From positions 9,734,001 to 9,798,000 of the forward strand of contig CM114275.1 of assembly GCA_050084515.1 (NCBI GenBank): 64,000 nt of DNA, given 5' to 3'. The stretch's first letter is position 1; the number at the start of each line of letters is the position of its first letter. The notes under the pieces are model-generated. The model did no database searches and was not told the origin of the DNA. It was given only the letters and a program-made list of their open reading frames with translations. Below, one piece after another: positions 22,641-34,529 of this stretch. The translations under genes and the position numbers were made by a program. This DNA is from Blasia pusilla (taxonomy: Eukaryota; Marchantiophyta; Marchantiopsida; Blasiales).

Positions 22641-25140
22641 AGTAGGAGAAAGTGTACAAAGGGCTCCAAAATGTGTGTGATCTTAGATCAATCCTAGCCC
22701 ACTCTTCAAGAGAGAATCTAGAATGCAAGCTACATTTTATCACGGATCCCAATATGGGTTTGATCTTGAGGAAGATGAGCTCCAAATGAGCTTCATCCAA
22801 GTTATACCCCCTTGGGTACCTCCACGGGTGACATGTGCACACATGTCACCTCCCTCTTAGTAGCTAACTAATGACATGTAGTACACAAATGCTAACTCCC
22901 TAACAACTACGCATGTGATTCTCTCATGAGACCAACTAATCCACAACCCTATAGGTCCAAGTGGAGCCATACATGTTTGGGAGGGTCAACCTCTCCAAGG
23001 TTGCCTCTCTTCATAAAGGGAAGGGTGACCTACACTCATAGGTCACGTCCTAAGCAGGTCACATATAACCTCTCAAAATAGGGAAGTACAAGATCCCTCC
23101 AAGGCCTCGATACTATCTCACCCTATGCCTCATCTACTATGACAGAGCTCCAAGGTAAAGCGGCTTCTATACTTTCTTCAATGCAACCTCATCTAACGTC
23201 CAATCTTGTGGGTCGTAACTTTGTTTACCTTGGTTTATTCTAGTCTCAAACGGTTGATCCTCTTCACTACAAGAAGTGTCAAGAGTTGGATTTCAAAGAT
23301 TTGAAAAGCTTCTTTGATCATTCTGTGAACCCTTAAATCCTTATCAAAATCAACTAACATGGATTTTGGAGGTATTGGGGCATCCCTTTCATTTTTTGCT
23401 ATTATTCTTTGATCTAAGCATATGGTCAACATCTTCTTTTCATTCATCATCAAAAGAGTCATATTCCTCAATAATTCTTGAAATCCTATCTGGAAGATTT
23501 CTCTTGTGGATCATTAGGTGTTTTTCTTTGATTGAAATAAGCCTCAATCGACATCCCTTAGAAATCCATCTTATTTTTCCATCCTCCATGTATCCATCCA
23601 TTTTTCGGCCATCAACACTTCCTCCATCCATCCATTTTGTGTCCATCAATACTCCTTCCAACCATCCATTTTTTGCCCCCCATCCATCCATGTTTTGTGC
23701 GACAATCCTCTCTCCACACACACATTTTCCATCCTCCGTTTGTATCCTTCCTTCATCTACTACCGAAACTTGATGGGTATAGGATTTGAATCTGAGCCAC
23801 TTTCACCAAAGTGAGGTTTGCTACTACTATCCTATGCACTAATGCATGTAAAAAATTGATCTCATTTAACTACATCAATAAAAACCATAAAGAATATATA
23901 TACATACGGTCTATATTTTCTTTTCTAAGATTTATATTTATGATTCATTTAATTTGGAAATAAGTGATAGTCTATATGGATGAATAAAGTTCAAATAAAT
24001 AAAGAAAATTTTATTTATTTCAATCGATATAATTATTTTATAGAATATCTAAACCATAAAAAAATTATTTGGGGGTTTATGCAAAAATTACAAGCCATCA
24101 ATTAATTATAAAAAAATTATTTCAAATCTTATGAAAAAGAAATGCATCTTTCATCAAATTGGTAATGTGACTTCATTGAAACAATCTTGGTAAACATTTA
24201 CTCCTTCTAAAATCATATTCGCAATCAATTTTTTTTAAATATGTTAAGGCTTATATGGGAAAATGAGGATTTAAGTGATTTTATTTTTAAATATATAAAT
24301 TTATATATCCAAAATTAAAAATCAAATCATATGGAAAATTAAAAAATTAATGCTTCAAAATTTAGAGGAGATCTAATCTAATCAAGTAGAAAATGAGATT
24401 CTAGCAAAATCAAATATTTCTAGTTATTCATAAATATGGTATTCCAAAATTTATTAAAATAAACTCATCTTGCAAAGAATTTATAGTGAGCCCGCAATAT
24501 TAGTCTTGATGAATATTTCTTCTTATTTTTCCTTACATTCACAACAATCATTTTTTGAAAATACTTCAAATCCTGCATAACGGACTAGTAACATGTGAAT
24601 TTAATGTTTTGAGAAAAAAATACAAAATTAAATTTTAATCATGGAAAATAATCCATAATTATAAAGATAATCAAAGAAAATGCATCTTTCGTTCGATCGA
24701 TAATATAAATTCAATTCCAATATTAAAATTAAAATGATCTTCTTACTAAAGTTCAAACCATATATTTTATGGTAAAATTTTAAAATCCATTTTGAAATTT
24801 TAACCTATTTAATTTAAATCATGTTTCCTATATACTATTGGATAATTTTGAAATTATTTTATAAATCATTTATATGCATATGACTATAATTACTATATAA
24901 GTCATGAGGATATGATTTTTTTGGTTTGTTAAGTTAGAAGAAAATGAAATTAAACCAATCGATTCATACTTTGAGTAATTTTGTATACAAGTCATTAAAT
25001 GGTCAGTCATAAAAATCATACTTTTCTTCTTGTGATAGGAGCTTGACTCTCACATAAAATGTTCCATGCAAGAAAAATTTAACGAACAGAACGGACCTTG
25101 TAACAACAAAAATTATTGCAAAGGAACAACACATGTGATT
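22641..25140. other. Unrecognised DNA, strongly AT-rich from 23.8 kb
   Basis: No gene is supported. 23,570-23,760 is a low-complexity stretch of CATCC/CCATC words, which creates the His/Pro/Ser-rich and Met/Asp/Gly-rich frames seen there. 23,800-25,000 is very A+T-rich with no open frame of note. An 11-bp-arm inverted repeat (GGTGACATGTG, 2-base gap) lies at 22,826-22,849. Confidence 0.4.
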
Positions 25141-25142
25141 AA

Positions 25143-25208
25143 AATACCTTAACGGCTCTCAATTATTTGACTATTCAGGAAACTAGGGATTTTTGCCTAT
25201 TTTTCTTT
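25143..25208. repeat. Dispersed repeat shared with the right edge of the window
   Basis: The stretch with TATTTGACTATTCAGGAAAC, then TTTTTGCCTATTTTTCTTTG, matches 63,930-64,000 with few differences in the same orientation. This may be an LTR or other element end; the full extent cannot be seen because the second copy runs off the window. Confidence 0.6.
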
Positions 25209-25209
25209 G

Positions 25210-27613
25210 TACTCGGACCTCCAAGACGCATTAGGGTGCCCCATACCGTGATGCAATATAGGGTTTGATAATCTCGGTAACGCTATTTCACAAACCACCT
25301 ACGTCATATTTTTATGACTCCTTTGATGTCTAAGTCAAAACCATCAATCTAGGCTTTTCCTCATATAAGGGGGCCGATCGGATTAATGGTGCTGAGAGAA
25401 GTAGATGTTTAGAATCCAACATTCTCAATTCTGCCTCGAGGAGTAAACGATCGATGTAATTGCCTTGGATACTTAACTATGTTCAACGTCTCAACTCTTG
25501 TGTTGGTGGATCTCCTTGATCGGCTCTAATTGAGAGGACATTCGAAATTTTTTTACAAGTTTTTGTCTAGGAAAACTACTAACACATCTCCTAAGGCCAC
25601 CTAACATCAAGAAGAGGGCAGCCAAACTGGCCAATTTTCTTAGTAGCTAACCTCATGCCTTCAAGAACTCTTGCGCATCCTCCAAGTTCCAACTTTGATA
25701 AGCGTGGTTCATGACTACGATTAGTGAAAGGTAAAGTACTCTTCAAACATAATCAACCAATTTATGTCCTCAATTCCTCCAAACCAACCAACCAAGTACC
25801 ACCAAAATTGACCAAATTATCCATTCTCCAATACATAATTGTTGTGCCTTTCCCCCGTGGAGGACAAAACCTTAGACAGAAAGAGCAAGTGAGGACTGAC
25901 TTTCGTGATGTAACATGATTTTCCTTCTATTACTAGCTAAGCTCAATCTGTCCAGTTCCATCACATGTGCAGACACAATGTCTACCGAGAAAAAAATAGG
26001 TTGCGCTCATCTCAGGTTTGCATGTTGTCACAATTCTCGCAAAGAAGCTCACAAGCTTCAAGCCGACCTCTTCATTTCATCTCTGCACCTCCTCTTCCAA
26101 TCGTTTTGAATTCCACGTATCCATGATTTAACGACAGGATCTAAACGCAGTTATCAAGGGTTTAGGGTGGTAAAGGGTGGTAAAGATCTCCACTTTACCA
26201 TCCACGAAAGTTATTGTGTATTTGGGTGTTAGGGATTCTCAACCATGAATCCATGATTTCTTCCCTAACCTGTCATAGAAATTTAGCATCTTCATAAAAT
26301 AGATATGAATGCTCAATTAGAGCACTTAATTATAGAAAGTGTTGCTTCATCTTTGTTGGAAGCTGAAAAGTGATAATCCCATGAGAAGCTTAATATCAAC
26401 TTCATTTAACGACAGGATCCATTTGACTTTATTCCAAATCCTTTTTCTGATGCATATGTTTGCAACATAGACTAATATTTTTGTTGTGGAAATGTGTCCA
26501 ATATTCATTTAAAAGAAAATAGATATTTTTGAGTGGGATTTAGGATCTTATCTGGATCCTACAATTCTCTTAGAACAAGCTAAGTTATCTTGAGAGACAT
26601 GATTTTTATTTCAAGAGCACGATAGCTTGTATCTCTATCTTGCTCATGAGTTCCATCCTTTGGTAAGGGTTGGACATGTTAAGCACATTTAATTTGTTTC
26701 TTAACTGAAAGCATCACAAAGGAAGCAAGCATCCTCAATATAAATTGGGAAGTAATTTAGGTTTGTGTAAGCAAAGAAATAGTCGAAGTTAACCAAGGGA
26801 AATCGGAAAATACTTCTAGCCCCTCAAATTATTGAAGTTTGATGTCACAAAGAAGTTGTTCTCATATATAGTACATGCTGTAGTCATACGACCATAGACC
26901 CCGCGCCTTGGTTAGATAGTGTTTGAGATTCGGATGTGTATAGAGAGAGGAAGAAGTAAAGAATATACCATATAAGAGGAGGGAGACATTCTCATGTAGT
27001 GTGATTGCTCACCATCCACTTTACCTAATTGGGACCCATAATACACATTACTTACTAGTGTAGTAGCTTTAGGCTCCAAAATCTAAGCTTTAGTATGTAA
27101 TGAATAATTCTGGTGTTACATACCTAGCAATATATTTTGAGTTCAATTGAAATATCGAAAGCTTGTGGAAGATTTTGATTTTTGATGTGGATTTGCTCGT
27201 CATCATATCGCATCCATGACTCCTTATAGTTTGTAGGATCGTCATTCGATGATTGAATGATTAGCTAAAAGCTCTATTGTAAGTCCAAGTAGAGTTCAAA
27301 TGAAAAATGAAACCAAATTCATATTATAGAGAATTCAACTTCTAAATGATATTATTCGACATTTACACTTTACTTAGTCTATTTATAAACTATTTCAAAA
27401 ATATAATCTCAAGGATCAAAATCTACACCTTCTAATACCTATAGATGACATTAGCTAAAGAAGATCACCCTCAAGGAAAATATGTATGATCAGAATAGCA
27501 AAATTTAGAGGCCTAAATTTTGAACATGAGATAAGAACTCCAACCAAGTTAGTTTCTTCTTGAATGTGAAAATGCAAGAAGTGATTTGCATGTATACATA
27601 TCTAAAATATGCG
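25210..27613. other. Unrecognised intergenic DNA
   Basis: No recognisable coding sequence. Frames at 25724-25918 and 25915-26109 are short and without motifs. A segment near 26,879-26,960 (ACGACCATAGACCCCGCGCC) also occurs at about 56,470-56,545 and is listed with that copy. Confidence 0.35.
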
Positions 27614-27621
27614 TCCATGAG

Positions 27622-27918
27622 CAAGGGTGCATATGGACAAAGTCCGTGTCCCCAACATATCCATGTCCGTGGACTTACGTCAATCCTTTAGAAGGACTTA
27701 TCCATGTGGGCCCCATCTCCCCCTTCTTTCTCATCTCCCTACTTGCCTTCATGATCTGCACTTTCTCGCTTTATCATTCTCTCACTCCTTATTACCCGAC
27801 CCGACCCGCCCTTGCCCTCCCTTCCACAATGAACTATAAGTGTGGGCCCTATCTTTTGCAATCCACATCCATGGACATGTCCAAAATTGTTCGTCCATGT
27901 GCATTTTTGTGCAACATG
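27622..27918 (+). mobile_element. hAT-like miniature element, copy 1 (297 bp)
   Basis: Terminal inverted repeat CAAGGGTGCA at the left and TGCAACATG at the right. Flanks TCCATGAG (27,614-27,621) and TACATGAG (27,919-27,926) form an 8-bp target-site duplication with one mismatch. The interior has the family signature: GGACAAAGTCCGTGTCC near the left end, a TTAGAAGGACTTATCCATGTGGGCCCC block and a CCATGGACATGTCC block near the right. No transposase is encoded. An 8-bp duplication with short TIRs is typical of hAT. Confidence 0.85.
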
Positions 27919-28029
27919 TACATGAGGCTATTGGGTCCTATTTCTAAATACCTTATTTTATATTCTCATTATTACATCGTGTTCTTTTGTTGTAGTTTGG
28001 CATTGATATGTTTTTAGAATTAGAGATCA

Positions 28030-28860
28030 CTTCAATATTACCTTCAATGTGCTATCATTAACAAAGAAGAGAGAGTAAGGATTTTGATAGAGTGTGAGAC
28101 CCTAATTGAATGGTCAGAGATTGAATGGAAAACCAGATGTGCGGCTTATGATAAGAGGAACAAGAACGAGAATTGGTGGTTTTTCCTTGATGCTTCTTCC
28201 ATGGTTGTTTCAGTTGAAGCTTTTTGGCCATTGGAGATGTCTGGAATAACTTCTCCACTACATCCCAAATTCCCTTTGGGATATCAATATCTTGAATATG
28301 ACCAATTATTGATAAAATTAATTATTATTGAAATATAGTAGATAACTTGCCTTATGCATTTCAAGCACAAATATTCAAGTCTATTGAAGCTCATCAAGAT
28401 CCTATAGTTCTCAAGAATCTTGACCCACGAAATTTTTTCTCGTGTAGAACTTTCAAACATTGTAATTTTGCTTTTCTAGCTTCTCGCATACGATTGCTTT
28501 TAAGAAATACTCCGTCATGAATAATTTTACTCATAAATTATGATTTCATGTTATAAACTTCTCAAATTGAAGCACAGACCACTCATGTACAGAAATTGAT
28601 AAATTTTTTTCCAAAATTGACGAAGTATATGAAAGAACTAGTCGAAATTAGCACGTAAAGAGCAAATTTCATAATTGACGTTCACTAATTGCACTTTTAG
28701 ATACTCAAATGGCTATTTCAAAACCTCGGAATATCCTAGTCTAACAATTTTGGATACGTTGGAAATACTTTAGTTCAATCATCTTGTATCAAAATCATCA
28801 TATCCTATGAAGCTCATTATCCTATCAAAATATCCTTGCCCCAAACTAAGATTTTTCCCA
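28030..28860. other. Unrecognised DNA with two short opposing frames
   Basis: Frames 28084-28338 (+) and 28058-28258 (-) overlap the same sequence. Neither has a known motif. The plus frame (IEWSEIEWKTRCAAYDKRNK) could be a remnant of a host or element exon, but nothing supports it further. Confidence 0.25.
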
Positions 28861-28876
28861 AACATGATTCATATAG

Positions 28877-28880
<4 letters not shown>

Positions 28881-28950
<70 letters not shown>
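28881..28950. repeat. (CT)n(TA)n compound microsatellite
   Basis: A CT run at about 28,881-28,924 passes directly into a TA run to 28,950. Confidence 0.96.
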
Positions 28951-28956
<6 letters not shown>

Positions 28957-29527
28957 ATTATGGTTAACTAATCCCAATTAAGATAGTTGCGCTTAATTGA
29001 CTAACCAAGATTAAATACTACATGTAGTAGTTTGTGTGTTTGATGAGCTTGATTCTAACTCAATTTTCAATAGTACCCAATAGAGGCTACTAAATCCAAA
29101 TATCATGCTTGCAAGTACCTTCGTATATAAAACAAATTTTGTGATTGTTGTTTTGACTTTCGTATGTGTTTATGCACATTCATCTACATGACTTTTTTAT
29201 ATGTTTATGCATGCAATTATTTCTATTTACATTCATCTAATCTTCCTCTTCCATCCTCTTATCTGTCCACTTTTCTCTGCATGCATATACATTTTGTGGC
29301 AACGCCTAGCTATAGCAACATTTACATATTTTTTAATCCTTCTCAACTATTCTGTATGTGTTGAATTGAATTAATTGCACTCTCTATATGCATTACTTAA
29401 GTCCGGTCTTCAGAGAGCATGGACATTTGTGTCATGTTTACTTCACATTTACTTCTCAAATATTGCAATCCTAGCTTGAAGACCGTAAGAAGACTATTAA
29501 ACAATTTCGTTATACATTACATGTACA

Positions 29528-29600
29528 TTGGTTAACACACCCAGAGGTTCAGATTCTTAAGTCGGGTGTTCGAGCATACTCTTACAATTTCACAGCCACT
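29528..29600 (+). repeat. Possible tRNA-derived SINE head
   Basis: TTGGTTAACACACCCAGAGG resembles a pol III A box. GGGTGTTCGAGCATACTC, about 30 bases downstream, resembles a B box (GGTTCGANTCC). Spacing is in the range for tRNA-derived SINEs. No cloverleaf with a proper acceptor stem could be drawn, and no A-rich tail or duplication was identified. Confidence 0.3.
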
Positions 29601-29989
29601 ATAAATGTCGTCCACGTGTTGCCCACTCAGAATTTCGTGGTTGTAGTTCAACAACAACTAGATGGGTTTTTCGTGTTTGAACATTCTTAGCCGCTAACGA
29701 CATATCAATTCACACAACTTCCAAACTTTCATAACTTTCCACTTTATACACGGTGCCCTTCATAGCTAGGTGGGGCGTATTCTTGTTATAAATCAATAAT
29801 GATATGACATGTTAAAAAAGGAACGTTTATAGAGCAATTTACAATGACGATTCTCGATTAAGCATGACATTCGAAAAGTTTTAAAATTTAAATGACATGT
29901 CTTCTAACGGCAATCGTACGTAAGTGGGGGAAAGGCATGGAGTATTATAGTAGGCCTAACAGCCGAAGAGTACAGTACAATACCAGTTA

Positions 29990-30650
29990 TGGCATATGTG
30001 GACAACGACCTTTCCCAGCAGATCATGGGAAATAAGGTACATTACGCGGAGCCTACCTCCGTCCATCCGTCAGTTCGCCAGCTAGTTCACCGTCGATAAA
30101 AGTTGGTGTCGTTTTCTCTACCGTCGCTGGTGGCCGTCTCTTTTATAGAGCTACTACTTCCGGCTCGGGTTTGCGGAGAGATAAAAAGTGGGTAGCCGGG
30201 CAGCTCATGCCAGCAGCCCGTCATCGCCAGCTGGTTAAGATCACGTGGCGATTCGCCACGTGATCTTCGCCAGCTCTAGAGCAGCGCACAGTACGGTCAA
30301 TTTCTGATGCGACTATCCTTTTCGTGGACAGATTGATCATTGATGATCCTAACACCTCGACCCGAGCCTGGAACCACCGAACTCACAGTCGTCCACGTTG
30401 CTCTCCGTCCTCCGAACGTCAGGCACATTATTTATAAGAACATATGGAGGACATTTCAGTTCGAGGAAAATATACCGATGGGAACCTCCATCCAATGACA
30501 ATCGACCTGAATCAGGATGTCACGGAGACTGGTGTGGAGGAGAACAGAACAGCGTACGGAGAGACGTACAAGACATTGTGATCCGTGGACTCGTGGACCA
30601 AAGGTCATTTAAAACAAATACGCAGTCACTATTTTGCAATGTTAAATAAC
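29990..30650 (+). promoter_or_regulatory. GC-rich island with G-box palindrome, possible promoter or truncated gene start
   Basis: This island is clearly richer in G+C than its surroundings. It contains a TTTTATAGAGC TATA-like site near 30,140, a palindrome with two CACGTG G-boxes (30,237-30,267), and repeated CGCCAGCT words. Downstream, an ATG near 30,496 opens a 28-codon frame (MTIDLNQDVTETGVEENRTA...) closed by TGA, and a longer frame runs at 30398-30649. Neither product is recognised. It could be the 5' end of a host gene or of a gene fragment carried by a transposon. Confidence 0.3.
30237..30267. promoter_or_regulatory. 31-bp perfect palindrome containing two G-boxes
   Basis: Arm AAGATCACGTGGCGA, one-base gap, then its exact complement. 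Each arm carries CACGTGGC, the core bound by plant bZIP (ABRE/G-box) factors. Direct CGCCAGCT words flank it on both sides. Confidence 0.75.
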
Positions 30651-30659
30651 TAAGAATAG

Positions 30660-31640
30660 ACTGAAAGACTACAAATATTGTAGATTAAATAATGTTTTGA
30701 AGGAAATAATCATCCTAAAGTAAACAAAGAGGTGAACTAACATTAAAGAGAGTTAAGAATGAGAAGCTAGTACTAAACCACAACGAGAGGTGAACTCATG
30801 CAAAAGAGAAGGAGGGAATGAATAGGTCATATAAATCCATAATTAGGAGAGAGTAGATGAGGAGTACATATAGAAAAGATGTAAGAGAGCCTTGTCATGT
30901 GCATATACATCGTTACACGACCTATATTTTTATTACCATCAATGCATTCATGAAAAAGTTATCACACTCAATAATAGAATCCTGACATACATACCATAAC
31001 TTGCCAAAAAGTCGCTCATCTACTATTTTGACCGTTGTTGTATTAAACATGTTTCGATTTACTTAGCCTTGCTTCTCTCAAGTTAGAATCTTGAGTCTCC
31101 CCTCAAGCTAAATTCTCGTCATGTCACGGCATTTGTAGTCTAGTGAGAGTATGCAATAGGCCTTGATATAGAGACAATGAGTGGAGTTATGTGTGGAGAA
31201 GCTAACAATTACATGTTGACCTCCTGAGGTGATCTATGTGCAAGGTAACTATTTGGAGGCTTTATGTGGACTTTCTTGGAGGTTTCTTTGAGATTTCTTG
31301 ATTAGGTAGGAACTTGTTGTGCATGTTGAGGTCACATTTGTGCATCTTAAGATTGAGGTTACCTTCTTGAAGCCTTAGGGGCATTCATAGGAGTATATCC
31401 CAAGGGGATGCTTGGAGAGGCTCATTTTTCCATAGTTGAACCTTCCAAGAATAGGTTAGGTGAGGGTGCTACTAGTATGCATTAGACCATGATTCCTACA
31501 TATTGAGGGTGGGTTTGGCTCAATTTTTATTCAATTTTATGAGATAGATGTGTATTTCCCATATGAATTTCACTTTGGAAAAATCGATGCAATCATTGAA
31601 TGGATCGTACGGGTAGTGTTTGTGCATGATTTTTTCAACG
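30660..31640. other. Unrecognised intergenic DNA
   Basis: No gene or repeat recognised. The stretch at 31,150-31,500 has G-rich, GAGGT-containing wording without long open frames. Confidence 0.35.
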
Positions 31641-31650
31641 TTGTGAAAGA

Positions 31651-32383
31651 TGTTGTGCGCATACATATCGCTACATAACACATCGTTGTCATCAAATACA
31701 CATATAAACACACAAGATACCATACTCACTCATGACATCTAGGCATCAAGACAATCCTCTATCAAAATATCTCCAATAAATCACAAGCACTCAAATTTCT
31801 CACAATTTACACACAAACTCCATCCCTCTCTCATGTCAAACCAAACCCACTCTCCTAATGAGAGACTTGGGTTACTCACAAGGCAAGGAGGATCATAGCT
31901 TTGTCGCCTCATGCCAAGAGGTTCAACAAAGAGAGAATCAACTCAAAAGCTCTCTCTCCTTAGGTATCCCATGGTAACCTATACTCGTAGGTCACCTCCT
32001 TGGCTCTTGACCTATTGTAGGGGATGAAGGGTCATTTCCAAAATTGGAACATCAAATATGCTCTCAATAGAAACTTACCCAAAATAATAAGTTTCTCTAT
32101 ATAGCTCCAAACGATCCAAAGCAGAGGGGAAACCTACTCTCTCACGTTATCTTGGGCCTCAATAGGATCATCCTTGATCTCTTGAAGTCTTCCTCCAATC
32201 TTCTCAACGGCACTCTACCAAACTCGTCAATCTTTCCTAAAAGACATGATAGTTATCTTGTGCATACATATCGCTACATAACATACATCGATGTCACCAA
32301 ATATAAACACATACATTCAAGATATCACTCACTCATAGCATCTAGACATCAAAATGATCGTGTACCAAAATATCTCCAATCGT
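31651..32383 (-). repeat. PHD/DNMT family: LTR of fragment D, reverse orientation
   Basis: Read on the minus strand it starts TTGGAGATATTTTGG at 32,383, next to the purine tract CTAGCTAGGGGACGA. It ends in TGCGCACAACA near 31,651. The first ~125 bases (R1, 32,259-32,383) recur at the other end (31,651-31,778), about 607 bp apart. Between them lies the LTR body, with AACTTATTATTTTGG and CTATATAGAGAAAC wording near 32,080. The same layout occurs in the LTRs at 33.7 and 34.5 kb. Confidence 0.65.
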
Positions 32384-32610
32384 CCCCTAGCTAGTTGTTA
32401 GGTTCCTGTAACTCCCGATAGTCATCTATTTCTCCTATCTACCATGATATTCATCTCTATGATGCTAAGAGCAAAAAGGCCAGGTCCTCATGTAGCCCCA
32501 TTTTTAGTTTCCTTCTTGTCGTCCATGTCTGAAATACAAGTTTGTATCAATGACTACCTAATATCTACTCTATGTACATGCATTTGGGATACATTCATCA
32601 TTCCCGAGGA
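32384..32610 (-). pseudogene. PHD/DNMT family: 3' tail of fragment D (end of PHD region plus untranslated tail)
   Basis: On the minus strand, 32,610 down to 32,384 matches the end of the PHD coding region and the 3' tail of fragment C (GATGTATCCC, ATGTACATAGAGTAG near 32,575, then the ATAGATGACTATCGGGAGTTA block). It ends at the purine tract. D and C meet head to head near 32,615. No open frame remains. Confidence 0.6.
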
Positions 32611-32621
32611 GCCCTAAGCGT

Positions 32622-33610
32622 GAGCATGCAAAGTGAGTGAGGGAGTAGCATATGCCTTCCTAGATAGAGTGTTGAGTCATTGTGGCACATCAACTGAGAT
32701 GTCGACAGATCAGGGTACATAGTTTTGGAGGGAGTTTTAGGCCTTGTGTGATCAGGCGCTGATCGACCACCATACCACTTCACGAGATCATTTCTGAGGC
32801 GGATGGACTAGCGAAAAGGGTTGTGAAGACAGTAAAGAGAGGTTTACCCAAGTATGGCTTGCAGCGAGGTCACCTAGGAGATTTGGACCTCCAATTTCCG
32901 CACTTGGCGATGGGATACAAATTCATCATGCAGGGATCCTTAGGGTCTTTCTTATCATATTTGTTGCTCTACGGTCGAGAGCCAGATTTACCTACGGCCA
33001 TTTCTTTGAGATGCTGGTGAGGTGTTGAACCTTGATGACCCTCATGTATGGATGCGAGCATATTCTCTAAGGGTTGAGTTGTTTCAGAGAGTGATATCCA
33101 TGGCGTTTGAGAACTTGTCAATTGCGCATCATCAAGATACGTTGAGGTATGTGACTATTCGGGAAGATGGTTATCGACCTACTATCTAGAGGTTTCATCA
33201 AGGAGACTATATCTACTTGCAACAGACGGCACCCACGATGTTGGATGTGACTGCAAGACGCACTATCTTGAGAGTGCGTGAGGTTTTTCCATGGTATTCT
33301 CTTATTGAAGGGACGTGATTATATGGTTTGGAAGGACCATGTGCATAACTATGCGCCTTGTCATTCTCCTAACATTGACGGTACAGTTGATCCGAGCTTA
33401 GCAGTAGTTCTTGCAGGCTTGCGATGTATGATATGGGGTTCGCCCATGGTGCAGCCACTATGCTAGTCTGTGATGGATTGTTGAGAGGATGGCATATGCC
33501 ATGTCTAACACCACCTCTCACTAGGATTCTTTTGGGACGATGGATGTACCCCAGATATACATAGAGTAGGTAGTTATAGATTTTGACCAATGATAAGAAG
33601 ACAACTAACG
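32622..33610 (+). pseudogene. PHD/DNMT family: integrase and decayed PHD finger (fragment C)
   Basis: The fragment starts inside the integrase core just before the second catalytic Asp (AYAFLDRVLSH, then STDQGT followed by a stop). It continues through the third-residue region (ALIDHHTTSRDH near 32,755, then a broken KADG-LAERV region) and a GLPKYGLQRGHLGDLDLQF block in frame 32823-33020. It reaches the PHD at about 33,420-33,550. There CMLC has become CMIW, CDGC has become CDGL and the last cysteine pair reads YPRY, while the His in GWHMPC is kept. Many frameshifts make it inactive. The order matches element B throughout, so it is the same family. Confidence 0.75.
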
Positions 33611-33732
33611 ATTGGGCCACATGAGCACCTAGCCTTTTGCTCTAAGCTTCATAGAGATATATGTTATGGTAGGTAGGGATAGATGGCTATCTGAAGTTAG
33701 AGAGACCTAACCACTAGCTAGGGGAGTGATTG
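33600..33732 (+). other. PHD/DNMT family: 3' tail and polypurine tract of fragment C
   Basis: The tail blocks CAACTAACGATTGGGCCACA and ATAGATGGCTATCTGAAG parallel those at 22.35 and 11.1 kb. The purine run CTAGCTAGGGGAGTGA at about 33,715-33,731 abuts the LTR start. Confidence 0.6.
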
Positions 33733-34266
33733 AAAATATTCGGTACTTCTCATCTCGTTGTGTGGATTCCATGAATTAGCATGGGATTGTGTGTGTTTGT
33801 ATGTGCATTCGGTGACAACGATGTATGTTATTAGCGATGTATATGTGCACGACAGTTGTCACGTATTTTAGGATAGATCGGCAAGATCTAGTAGAGAGCC
33901 TTTGCTGATAGTAGAGAATATCCTCAGGAGATCAAGGATGATCTCTTGAGGTCACGGGTAATATGAGAGCGCAGGTTTCCTCTTCGTTTCGGCTTATTTT
34001 AAGCCATATAGAAAAACTTACTACTCCGGGTAAGTTTCCATATTGAGTATAGTTTACTCTCTGCTACAGTAGATTAAGAGCCAAGGAGGTGACCTGTTTG
34101 CACCTTGTGAGAGATTTTATGAGAGATTTACTTGATTTTATTGGAGATATTCTGATACTTCTTGTCTCATTGTGTGGATTACATGAGTTAGCATGGAATT
34201 TTCTATGTTTGTATGTGCATTCGGTGACAACCATGTATATTGTGTAGCGATGTGTATGTGCACGAT
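33733..34266 (+). repeat. PHD/DNMT family: LTR of fragment C
   Basis: It starts TTGAAAATATTCGGTAC after the purine tract. R1 runs to GTGCACGACA at 33,854, followed by the body (GGATAGATCGGCAAGATC..., CCTCTTCGTTTCGGC) and a second R1 from about 34,137 (TTGGAGATATTCTGATAC) to GTGCACGATA near 34,266. The copy is about 200 bp shorter than the LTRs at 32.0 and 34.9 kb because part of the body is missing. Confidence 0.65.
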
Positions 34267-34529
34267 ACCTTGGACAAAGTAAAAGATTGATAAAGCTTGG
34301 TTTGTTTTGTGGCGTCCTCCCTTTGTGGATCCAACTCTACGGTTGCTCTATGGGTAACAACGAATGCCTCTATTTGTGCATCCCCACACATCCAACTAGG
34401 ATCCTCGATATCTTTGGTCGCTTCCACATGAGGTCGATGCCATTAACACAACATTAGGTGATCTCAACGCCATCATGGAAAATTGTTGTTGTAATTGCTT
34501 TATCTTCGCAATCACTCTAGCCTCACGCC
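34267..34529 (-). pseudogene. Fragment F: internal gag-side piece bounded by inverted LTR ends
   Basis: Minus-strand translation gives RVIAKIKQLQ at the right end, then HRATVELDPQREDATKQTKL near 34,300-34,350. These match, in order, the spacer after the zinc knuckle in element E (AAKIE near 37,575, then GATVELDPQRGEAGRQARL near 37,370). The piece is therefore a fragment of the knuckle-protease spacer, with about 90 residues' worth of sequence. Its two ends join the R1 ends of the LTRs of C and E in opposite orientation. Confidence 0.65.

Noticed and set aside
23265-23280. CACTACAAGAAGTG resembling a CACTA terminus
   Set aside because: Single occurrence; no inverted partner or 3-bp duplication found, and far from the CACTA coding relic.
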